A DNA stretch of 13,723 nt from Defluviitaleaceae bacterium (GTDB lineage Bacteria; Bacillota; Clostridia; Lachnospirales; WQUN01): positions 1 to 13,723 of the forward strand of contig WRKK01000325.1 of NCBI GenBank assembly GCA_009782245.1, in the 5' to 3' direction. Below, piece after piece: positions 6,391 to 12,261 of this stretch (the stretch's first letter is position 1; every line of letters begins with the position of its first letter). The notes below the pieces were generated by a model that searched no databases, was not told the DNA's origin, and saw only the letters and a program-made list of their open reading frames with translations. Position numbers and translations under genes: made by a program.

Positions 6391-7629
6391 CTATTCGTCC
6401 TTTACTGGGCTATTTTGCTGTATTTGCGATAATTGGCTGCCGCCTACAGGGTGCCAATTTTGCACAAAATCCAGCGAGCCGTTTCGTTGCAGCCAATCGG
6501 GGTCGGTGCAAGTTGCCAAAAGCCGCTCATCGGCGGTAAGTGCGATTAGCCGCTTATATTTGCCAAAAATGGCGGTTATATTGTGCCATTTATCCGCCGC
6601 AGATACAATCCTTTTTTCGTCCCTAAAATAGTTTAATATACGAACTTTGCCGTCCGCGCGGAGTATTGCAAAGCCGTCCGTTAAATCGGTAATGGCGATA
6701 ATATCGTGAAACGGGGCAAAATAGCTGGCTGGCTCGTTCATTTTGTAGATTTTGCCGTCATTGGTTAAAACTACGCTACCCATTACGTAAGTTGAAATTA
6801 TTTGCGAAACGTTCGTTAGGCTTTTTGCCCACTGTTCTTCTTCCCAGCCAGCGGCGGACAGCACAACAGAGCCATCTTGTCGTATGCCGTAAACGCCCTC
6901 GGGGTGCCACGAGATAGTTTTTATCTGTTCAAAATGGCTTAAATCCAGGTTAGATTTGCCAAATGCGACAGCTGTTCCGTCGTGGTGCAGACAAATTGTA
7001 TCGTTGGCGAATGCGTATATAGCGGTTACGTTTTCCAGGTGGGCTGCGCCGCATTGATCGTGGTTGTTTTTGCCTGTTGCTAATACTCGCCCTTTGTTGG
7101 TTAGCCCTATTGTGTGGTCGTCGCCAGCCGCCACGGCAACCACAAAGTGCCAAGATTCCACATCGCATTGCAAAAAATCGTTAGAGCCGTTTGCAACAAC
7201 AGTGCCGTCCTTTAGCAATGCGACAGTATGGCTTTTTCCAATAGCAACAGCGGACGAGTAGTTGTTTTTGGCGGTTTTGTAGGAATTTTTGGGCAACAAA
7301 AAACTCGGCTCGGCGGAAACATCAAGCTGTAAAAAGGTGCAAAACAGGTTAGTAACCCAAGTGGCGGCGGATATTTCAAGGCTAAATTCGTTATGCAGTT
7401 TGTCGATAATTTTGGCTGTGGCGGTTGCGGTGTTTGCGGCATTTGCACGTTGCAGGGCAGAATAGCCGCCAACTTCGATAAAGTGCCTAATAAGCAGACG
7501 TTCTTTGGTTTCTTCCTCGCTGACTAAATCCAGTAAAATTGCATAGATTTTTTGGCTACTGGCAAAAACTGTTTCGCTGTGTTCATTTTTTATTTTTTGC
7601 AAAATATTCAAAAAGTCTTTACTGTTCAT
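6391..7629 (-). CDS. RCC1-type seven-repeat propeller protein with helical N-terminal domain (paralogue B)
   Basis: A 412-residue paralogue of the downstream gene with the same order: a helical domain at residues 1-100 (DFLNILQKIKNEH, AILLDLVSEEETKERLLI, AATWVTNLFCTFLQL), a short linker, then seven degenerate RCC1-like repeats from about residue 128. The first two are the best preserved (SHTVALLKDGTVVANGSNDFLQCDV; DHTIGLTNKGRVLATGKNNHDQC) and later blades are more divergent. No signal peptide is present, so a cytosolic location is likely. The ATG at 7629 has only a weak GGGTG upstream. The gene follows the aldo/keto reductase by 23 nt and ends 3 nt before paralogue A, so the three are probably one transcript and the pair a tandem duplication. 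Function is unknown; a protein-binding scaffold is the family-based guess. Confidence 0.82.
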   Translation of the reverse strand: MNSKDFLNILQKIKNEHSETVFASSQKIYAILLDLVSEEETKERLLIRHFIEVGGYSALQRANAANTATATAKIIDKLHNEFSLEISAATWVTNLFCTFLQLDVSAEPSFLLPKNSYKTAKNNYSSAVAIGKSHTVALLKDGTVVANGSNDFLQCDVESWHFVVAVAAGDDHTIGLTNKGRVLATGKNNHDQCGAAHLENVTAIYAFANDTICLHHDGTAVAFGKSNLDLSHFEQIKTISWHPEGVYGIRQDGSVVLSAAGWEEEQWAKSLTNVSQIISTYVMGSVVLTNDGKIYKMNEPASYFAPFHDIIAITDLTDGFAILRADGKVRILNYFRDEKRIVSAADKWHNITAIFGKYKRLIALTADERLLATCTDPDWLQRNGSLDFVQNWHPVGGSQLSQIQQNSPVKDE

Positions 7630-7652
7630 TTTACACCCACTATTTTTGCCCG

Positions 7653-8516
7653 TTACAGGGAATTAAAAATATGCTCGTTAGGTTTTGGCATTGCGTTTTT
7701 TAGCAGCGTTAAATCGTCTTCGGTTAGCGGGTTTGCTACACATTCGGCAATGTGTTTTTGCATAAAGCAAAATTGTTCAAAGTTGCCTGGCGGGATAAGT
7801 GCATCGGCTTTGCGGTGCAGCGCGTATTTTATTGCGGCGATTGCTAATTGCTCGTTGTCAAAAATAGTTTTGCACCATGATTTTGGCAAGCGTTGGCGTT
7901 CTGCCTCGTTGTGCCATTTTCTGTGTGCTAGGGCTTTTATTGCGATTAAGCCCATCTGCTTTTTAGCCGCCTCTTCGGGAATTTTCGTGCCTAGCGTTTC
8001 GCTCAAATGCAACGCCCAATTTATGGGGAACATAACTGTATCAAAGTCAAATTGTGCCAACGTTGCTAAAGCGGCGGGTTCGTTGTGTGCCGAAAAGCCA
8101 ATGTTGCGGATATATCCGTCTTTTTTGGCTTGCAAAAAAGTTTTTAACGCACCGTCTTCCGAAAATATTTGGTCAACTTCTGCCATGCTAGTTATTGCGT
8201 GCATTTGGTAGATGTCAAAATAGTCGGTCTGCAAGGTTTTAAGCGAATTTTCCAGTTCAGCTTTTGCACCAGCGGCTGTGCGTTCCATTGTTTTACACGC
8301 CAAAATGGCTTTGTTGCGGTACGGTTTAAGGGCTGGACCCAACCGCTCCTCGGCGTTGCCGTAACTGGGCGCAACGTCAAAATAATTCACACCCACATCT
8401 ATCGCATAAGATACAAATTTATCGGCATCGTTCTGCGTTTCGTTCATCTCAATAATCCCGCCAAAAACTATCCTAGACACCTCTAGCCCAGTTTTTCCTA
8501 AGGTCGTTTTTAACAT
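7653..8516 (-). CDS. Aldo/keto reductase
   Basis: A 287-residue NADPH-type aldo/keto reductase with a TIM-barrel fold. The catalytic tetrad is visible: D47 and Y52 in NYFDVAPSYG, K75 in ILACKT, and H106 in DIYQMHA. The GFSAHN segment (near residue 147) is typical of bacterial YdhF/YhdN-like members. The substrate is unknown. The start is ATG 8516: AGGAGG lies 5 nt upstream (8522-8527) and family homology begins at once with LGKTGLEVSRI. The frame stays open upstream to 8579, but that stretch translates the interspersed repeat and should not be annotated as protein. The gene heads the operon with the two RCC1-type genes; the reason for this pairing is not obvious. Confidence 0.93.
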   Translation of the reverse strand: MLKTTLGKTGLEVSRIVFGGIIEMNETQNDADKFVSYAIDVGVNYFDVAPSYGNAEERLGPALKPYRNKAILACKTMERTAAGAKAELENSLKTLQTDYFDIYQMHAITSMAEVDQIFSEDGALKTFLQAKKDGYIRNIGFSAHNEPAALATLAQFDFDTVMFPINWALHLSETLGTKIPEEAAKKQMGLIAIKALAHRKWHNEAERQRLPKSWCKTIFDNEQLAIAAIKYALHRKADALIPPGNFEQFCFMQKHIAECVANPLTEDDLTLLKNAMPKPNEHIFNSL

Positions 8517-8539
8517 AATTTCCTCCTGTTTATACTCAA

Positions 8540-8606
8540 ACAACTTCAAAACCGTGGGGCGCTGCCCCACACCCCGCAAGGAGCGCGCCCCTTGACCCGC
8601 TAATTT
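8540..8606 (-). repeat. GC-rich multi-hairpin interspersed repeat, copy 3
   Basis: This copy has no inserted hairpin and is the best guide to the basic unit, which on the minus strand runs TTAGCGGGTCAAGG, CGCGCTCCTTGCGGGG, TGTGGGGC-AGC-GCCCCACGGTTTTGAAGTTGTTT. Its two hairpins are GTGGGGC/GCCCCAC (8554-8570, 3-nt loop) and CAAGG/CCTTG (8577-8594). It is inverted relative to copies 1, 2 and 5, and its CCACGGTTTT edge lies just upstream of the ribosome binding site of the aldo/keto reductase. Confidence 0.85.
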
Positions 8607-8623
8607 TTTGATAAAGTTGAATT

Positions 8624-8652
8624 AGTATAAATTTGTTTTTTTGCTTGCCCAA
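8624..8652 (-). promoter_or_regulatory. Possible sigma-A promoter for the aldo/keto reductase operon
   Basis: On the minus strand TATACT (8624-8629) is spaced 17 nt from TTGGGC (8647-8652). The -10 element is good and the -35 element weak. It lies between the end of the kinase gene and repeat copy 3, so a transcript from it would carry the repeat hairpins in its leader. Confidence 0.4.
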
Positions 8653-8659
8653 CGTTGAA

Positions 8660-9811
8660 TTAAGCACTAAACACCAAATCGCACAAATTTTTAACGTCAA
8701 AAAATTTGTGGTAGCGTTTTTCCATGGGGATCCAAATATTTTGAAATTTTCCCAATTTTTCGTCAAGTTCGTGGGCGTGGCGTATTTTTAGCCTGTTTAT
8801 TTGTTCTGTGGGGCTAATTTCCAGGAAAATTTTAAGGTTATATGCGGCGTTAAGCGTTGGGTGCAACGAATACGAACCCTCTATTATGTTGATTTTGCGG
8901 GGCGTTACGGTTATTTCTTCGGCGAAATCCCATATTTGGCAGTCAAATGGTTTGTAGGAAAATTTTTTTCCTGCTGTTAATGGCGTTATAACTTCGTTTA
9001 ACAAGCGTTCGTAATGCACGTTGCCGCCAGGTTCTTGCAAACGGCTGTCTGTTCGTAGGCTGGGCGGCAGAAAAAATTCGTCTGCATGAATAATATTGCA
9101 ATCGGTGGTGTATATTTGTTGCAACATTGCGGCTAAAGTGGTTTTGCCAGCCGCCGCATCGCCGTCTATTGCTATTATTACTGGATTGCCCGTTTTTTCC
9201 AGTTGGCTTATGTGGCTAAAAATCGGCAGATAACGGCAGTATTTTTCTTGCACTATTCTGTAAGCTGGGCTATATTCTTGCTTAAATATTGGGCTGTGGC
9301 TAAAAGGTGCATAATTATTGGCTTGCCAAGTTGTTATGATGTTGTCTATTTCGGCGGTGCTAAATGGTAATTGGTTGCTATTGCAAAAGTTTTTTATTAA
9401 CTGCATTTTCGCAAAAAAACGCTCGTTTGTGCCGTGTAGCGTTTCGGCGGAAAGTTCAAAAATGCGATAAAACACATCTTGCGGAATATCCCCCGCCGTT
9501 TGGCTGTTCATATGCACCCGACAAAAGCCAAAACCTATATTTTCTATTGAACTTGTTGAATTTGTTGAGTTTGCTGGGTTTGTTGAGTTTGTTGGGTTTG
9601 TTGAATTAGTAGTTGACTTTATATATTCTTCGTTGAAATATTTTTTTGCGGCGGTTTTATCGGCAAGCAGATGTCCAGGCCCAAATTCGCCCTGATAAAC
9701 CATTTTACAAATATCTATTACCTGCAATTTGGGGTAATTAGCTAGTTGCGCATGGCACAGTTCCAAAAGATTATTAAAGTCGTTCACCAGTTTGTAATGC
9801 ACAATTTGCAA
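8660..9811 (-). CDS. Uridine-kinase-like P-loop NTPase fused to a conserved N-terminal domain
   Basis: A 383-residue two-domain protein. Residues from about 207 onward form a uridine kinase/phosphoribulokinase-like domain: Walker A GDAAAGKTT (217-225), HADEFF (243-247) and IIEGSYSLHP, with a lid-like region ending EKRYHKFFD. Residues 1-200 resemble a domain found alone in clostridial proteins, with ICKMVYQGEFGPGHL (34-48) and HSPIFKQEYSPAYRIV (172-187); its function is not known to me. An Asn/Ser/Thr/Pro tract (about 65-88) interrupts this domain. A likely role is phosphorylation of a nucleoside or other small molecule, unproven. The longest frame begins with TTG at 9811, right after an in-frame TGA; GTG at 9802 is the alternative. 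No Shine-Dalgarno sequence is visible and both starts lie in one arm of a perfect 15-bp inverted repeat. Confidence 0.8.
   Translation of the reverse strand: MQIVHYKLVNDFNNLLELCHAQLANYPKLQVIDICKMVYQGEFGPGHLLADKTAAKKYFNEEYIKSTTNSTNPTNSTNPANSTNSTSSIENIGFGFCRVHMNSQTAGDIPQDVFYRIFELSAETLHGTNERFFAKMQLIKNFCNSNQLPFSTAEIDNIITTWQANNYAPFSHSPIFKQEYSPAYRIVQEKYCRYLPIFSHISQLEKTGNPVIIAIDGDAAAGKTTLAAMLQQIYTTDCNIIHADEFFLPPSLRTDSRLQEPGGNVHYERLLNEVITPLTAGKKFSYKPFDCQIWDFAEEITVTPRKINIIEGSYSLHPTLNAAYNLKIFLEISPTEQINRLKIRHAHELDEKLGKFQNIWIPMEKRYHKFFDVKNLCDLVFSA
9546..9612 (-). repeat. In-frame 9-nt repeat tract (NST/NPT) in the kinase gene
   Basis: TTTGTTGAG/TTTGTTGGG units repeat about seven times on the plus strand and encode NST, NPT, NST, NPA, NST, NST. 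The tract is placed inside the N-terminal domain, between the GPGHL and the HMNSQ segments. Confidence 0.8.
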
Positions 9812-9853
9812 TTTTCAAGAGGATAAAAGGTACGGCTTAATTGCAAATTGTGC
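9799..9853. promoter_or_regulatory. Perfect 15-bp inverted repeat over the kinase start codon
   Basis: GCACAATTTGCAATT (9799-9813) and AATTGCAAATTGTGC (9839-9853) are exact complements separated by 25 bp. In the minus-strand transcript the 3' arm contains both candidate start codons (TTG 9811, GTG 9802), so the stem would hide the translation start. It lies in the 78-bp gap after the ECF gene and has no T-run, which argues against a simple terminator. It could also be an operator or the remains of a small palindromic insertion. Confidence 0.7.
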
Positions 9854-9889
9854 TTTCCCCTTTCGTTAAATTCGCTAAAATTGTTTAAT

Positions 9890-10450
9890 TCAAACGTCAG
9901 TTTTAGTCTTAAAGCCCGCATTTTTTAATGCCAAGATTATCATAGGTATTAGCAGAATTTGCACTACTATACCAGGCAAGGCATTTACAAAAGCACCTGC
10001 CAAAAAAAGTTCAAACGAAAATGGCAAGCCAGCTACGCCGATAAGCACCACTCTCGCCGCCGCCCAAACAACTCGCCCGATTAGCATAGCACCAATAAGG
10101 CTTGCGTATAACGACGGGATATTTTTCGGCAAAAAGTGGTACAGCAAGCCGATAGCGATACCGTATGCAGCGAGCTCAAAGGTCATTGCGGCGGCGGTCA
10201 GCAGCGGCGGCATACCTATCATAAAAAATCTGGTAAATGGTGCTAACAATCCGACAAGTCCGCCATATTTTGGCCCTAAAACAATGCCGCAAACAAGCAC
10301 GGGAAAGTGCATCGGTAAAAGCATAGCACCAAAAGTTGGTATATTACCAACAAAAAACGGCAAAATCAAGCAAAGGCATAAAAATAGCGATGCCAAAACC
10401 AAGTTTTGCGAAGAAGTATAACTTCTAAATGCAACTCTGTCAATACTCAT
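9890..10450 (-). CDS. ECF transporter S component, substrate unassigned
   Basis: A 186-residue integral membrane protein of the energy-coupling-factor S-component type, which binds a vitamin or similar small substrate and uses shared EcfA/A'/T subunits encoded elsewhere. About five to six hydrophobic segments can be seen. The segment LLPMHFPVLVCGIVLGPKYGGLVGLLAPF (about residues 44-72) is the typical P-x-H-x-P-V and glycine-rich region of clostridial members, followed by GMPPLLTAAAMTFELAAYG. No substrate can be assigned. ATG 10450 has a strong AGGAGG 7 nt upstream. The gene has its own promoter and a roughly 140-nt leader with long-range pairing, which suggests metabolite control. The kinase gene 78 nt downstream may be co-transcribed. 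Confidence 0.87.
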   Translation of the reverse strand: MSIDRVAFRSYTSSQNLVLASLFLCLCLILPFFVGNIPTFGAMLLPMHFPVLVCGIVLGPKYGGLVGLLAPFTRFFMIGMPPLLTAAAMTFELAAYGIAIGLLYHFLPKNIPSLYASLIGAMLIGRVVWAAARVVLIGVAGLPFSFELFLAGAFVNALPGIVVQILLIPMIILALKNAGFKTKTDV

Positions 10451-10589
10451 AATTAATCCTCCTCATTTCTGTCTTTCTGTTCGTTTTTAGTTTTTAACTG
10501 CCAATAATCGCAACAAAGGTTGAATCCACGGGCTTTGTTGGCGTTTTATGTAGTAAATTCAACAACGTCCAACCTCGCTTGCGTTAATA
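10451..10589 (-). promoter_or_regulatory. Structured 5' leader of the ECF transporter gene, possible riboswitch
   Basis: Read as RNA on the minus strand, CGCAA (10579-10583) pairs with TTGCG (10509-10513) and AGGTTG (10570-10575) pairs with CAACCT (10517-10522), forming one long stem with a symmetric 3x3 internal loop. Inside it TTGTTG (10560-10565) can pair with CAACAA (10535-10540). An alternative CAACAAAG/CTTTGTTG pairing (10533-10540 with 10511-10518) would compete with the outer stem. The leader then runs through an A-rich stretch to AGGAGG. It matches none of the TPP, preQ1-I, THF or purine consensus patterns that I could check from memory. Confidence 0.5.
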
Positions 10590-10595
10590 AATGTA

Positions 10596-10624
10596 ATTTT
10601 ACAGCACTAAAATTGTTTTGTCAA
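10596..10624 (-). promoter_or_regulatory. Sigma-A promoter for the ECF transporter gene
   Basis: A consensus TTGACA (10619-10624) and TAAAAT (10596-10601) are separated by exactly 17 nt on the minus strand. It lies after the MFS gene stop and would start transcription near 10588, giving a leader of about 140 nt. This is the best promoter in the window. Confidence 0.82.
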
Positions 10625-10641
10625 GTTTTGTGAAAATTAGC

Positions 10642-10659
10642 TTTTGACCTTTTTGACCT
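10642..10659. repeat. Exact 9-bp tandem duplication after the MFS stop codon
   Basis: TTTTGACCT occurs twice in a row on the plus strand, directly beyond the MFS stop codon (10660-10662). Its 9-bp unit equals the unit length of the in-frame tracts, but this one is noncoding. Confidence 0.7.
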
Positions 10660-11886
10660 TTACGCCACGGCAGGTTTTGGCTTTTTGTTCGCAAGCAGCA
10701 CAAAAACCATAATAACTAGCAAAAATATATTCAACATAAACGGAAACCGCCTATCCATATCAGACAAAAGCCCCGCTAAATAGCCGAACGGGCTGGATAT
10801 AGCCAATATTATAGCACTAAACAAACTGCGAATACGAGCCCGTTCTAGCGGATCTATTGCGTTTACAACAAGTGCATCTAGGCGGGGCAGTAATAATGCC
10901 GCCGCGCAAGCGTCCATTGCAATGTACACCGCCAGCCAAAGCCAGTCATATTGCGGGGTTGCCAACAGCCAGCCCATCGAGATTATGTACAACACTAAAC
11001 CCGCAACCATCATGTATTGCGATTTATACTTGCTTAGCCGCTCTTGGATAACCAGCAGAAACAGCAACATAATAGCCGCTCGCAATATTGGAAAATACGC
11101 CAAAAAGGATTCTGGCACGGATAAATTTTGTGTGGCGTATAATGCAAAAAAAGTGCCGCTTACCAAAAAAACCACGCCCCAAATTGCCTGTAATATAAGG
11201 GCTTTTGTCATCAGCCTAGAGCGGATAATTTGCAAAAATACCGCCTTGTACCCCAATATGGACTGCATAACAGGCACATTTTTAACAGCCGCCATTCTTT
11301 CTGTGCCGCGCTTGGTTTCGGTGGAATAAATGTACAGCACGATAAATTTGGTTGTCATAAATATAAAAGCAAGCACGTACAAAACCCGAACAACAGGCAC
11401 AACGCCGTATATATGCACAAAATAGCCCGCAATAGGAGCAAAAAACACAGCCAGCAAGCCAGTTATGTAAATCCAGTTAAATATAGGTGCAACGTCCTTT
11501 TCGTCGGTATCGTCCACCCAAAGGCATTCCCACGAAACAGCCGTAATTTGCCACAACGAATTTATTATCGCCGCCGCCAAAAACCACCAAAAATTTTGCG
11601 AAAACGCCCAAATTAATGTCGGGACGCTCCACGAAACAATATCGCCGATAAGTGTGGTTAGCCGTCTGCCAAATTTATCAGTTATTATACCCGCCGTCAG
11701 CGACATCACCACCTGTATAAGCCGCCCAATAGACAACAACAAGCCAATTTCCCTATCCATTACGCCCAAATGATACATATAGAGCGTAACAAACGGCACA
11801 TACAAATTAAACGGAATCCCATACAAAGGCTCGGTCAACACACAAGCCCGCGCATTGCCCCTAAGTGCCAGTAAAAACTTAAACAT
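10660..11886 (-). CDS. Major facilitator superfamily transporter
   Basis: A 408-residue inner-membrane permease with about twelve hydrophobic segments. The MFS motif A between helices 2 and 3 is visible as GIITDKFGRR (66-75), and a related GYLAGLLSDMDRR lies in the C-terminal half. The N-terminal LTEPLYGIPFNLYVPFVTLYM resembles a group of Firmicute MFS proteins often annotated only as MFS transporter; the substrate is unknown. ATG 11886 has AGAGGA about 8 nt upstream. Repeat copy 4 lies immediately before that site. Downstream there is no clear terminator before the ECF gene promoter, so some read-through is possible. Confidence 0.9.
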   Translation of the reverse strand: MFKFLLALRGNARACVLTEPLYGIPFNLYVPFVTLYMYHLGVMDREIGLLLSIGRLIQVVMSLTAGIITDKFGRRLTTLIGDIVSWSVPTLIWAFSQNFWWFLAAAIINSLWQITAVSWECLWVDDTDEKDVAPIFNWIYITGLLAVFFAPIAGYFVHIYGVVPVVRVLYVLAFIFMTTKFIVLYIYSTETKRGTERMAAVKNVPVMQSILGYKAVFLQIIRSRLMTKALILQAIWGVVFLVSGTFFALYATQNLSVPESFLAYFPILRAAIMLLFLLVIQERLSKYKSQYMMVAGLVLYIISMGWLLATPQYDWLWLAVYIAMDACAAALLLPRLDALVVNAIDPLERARIRSLFSAIILAISSPFGYLAGLLSDMDRRFPFMLNIFLLVIMVFVLLANKKPKPAVA

Positions 11887-11913
11887 TCAAAAAATCCTCT
11901 TTTCTGATATATT

Positions 11914-12080
11914 CAAACAACTGCAAAACCGTGGGGCAAATCAAAACCGTGGGGCTCTGCCCCACACCCCGCAAGGGAACGCGTCCCCTTGACCCCGCTA
12001 AAAATTTTAATGGGTTTTAGTGGCAAGTTTATGCTGTAATGGTTAAATTTGCGGTGGATTTTCCGTAGGGGCGACCGTCC
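11914..12080 (-). repeat. Composite repeat, copy 4 (left inverted arm flanking eamA)
   Basis: The first part is the multi-hairpin unit, with GTGGGGC-TCT-GCCCCAC (11949-11965) and CAAGGG/CCCTTG (11972-11991). Its edge is partly duplicated: AAAACCGTGGGGC occurs at 11926 and again at 11944. It continues through GACCCCGCTAAAAATTTTA to a 41-bp block (12040-12080) ending CGTAGGGGCGACCGTCC. That block matches the reverse complement of 13360-13400 at 37 of 41 positions by eye. Confidence 0.8.
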
Positions 12081-12183
12081 ACCTGCGTACACTTAGGTTA
12101 AATCGTAAAGGGAAAACGGGCGACCGAGGACGGTCGCCCGTCCGTCTAATCCCCAATGTTTCGATGAAAGTGTACGCAAGTGG
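12079..12183. mobile_element. 105-bp MITE-like element with terminal inverted repeats
   Basis: The ends CCACCTGCGTACACTT (12079-12094) and AAGTGTACGCAAGTGG (12168-12183) are inverted repeats matching at 15 of 16 positions. Inside is a perfect 10-bp stem with arms CGGGCGACCG (12117-12126) and CGGTCGCCCG (12131-12140). Near-direct repeats flank it: GGGGCGACCGTCC (12068-12080) and GGGGCGAACGTCC (12182-12194). No coding capacity. The half copy at 4856-4902 shows that the sequence is dispersed. Mobility is inferred; no transposase is in the window. Confidence 0.65.
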
Positions 12184-12241
12184 GGCGAACGTCCCCTGCC
12201 CATTTGCCCATTCCGATACAGGCTAAAAGGTAAGCACAAGC

Positions 12242-12261
12242 CCGTCCGTATTTCAGGACGG
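12242..12261 (-). terminator. Hairpin spanning the eamA stop codon
   Basis: CCGTCC (12242-12247) and GGACGG (12256-12261) form a 6-bp stem with an 8-nt loop that contains the eamA TGA. On the minus strand it is not followed by a T-run; on the plus strand TAAAATTTTT follows. It may be a weak terminator or another palindromic repeat end. Confidence 0.3.

Larger units (their letters stand above)
11887..12252. other. 366-bp gene-free region made of nested repeats
   Basis: This gap between the eamA and MFS genes contains repeat copy 4 (11914-12010), a unique-looking AT-rich link that matches the other side of eamA (12011-12080), the complete 105-bp inverted-repeat element (12079-12183) and about 60 bp with no feature I recognise before the hairpin at the eamA stop codon. 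No open reading frame of coding character is present. Confidence 0.8.

Noticed and set aside
7552..8211. Plus-strand open frame of 219 codons
   Set aside because: It is antisense to the aldo/keto reductase, which has its catalytic tetrad and a strong ribosome binding site.
10451..10589. preQ1-I riboswitch, prompted by TTAAAAACTAA near the ECF ribosome binding site
   Set aside because: The conserved CTAGC loop and the stem before the A-rich tail are absent; only the tail looks similar.
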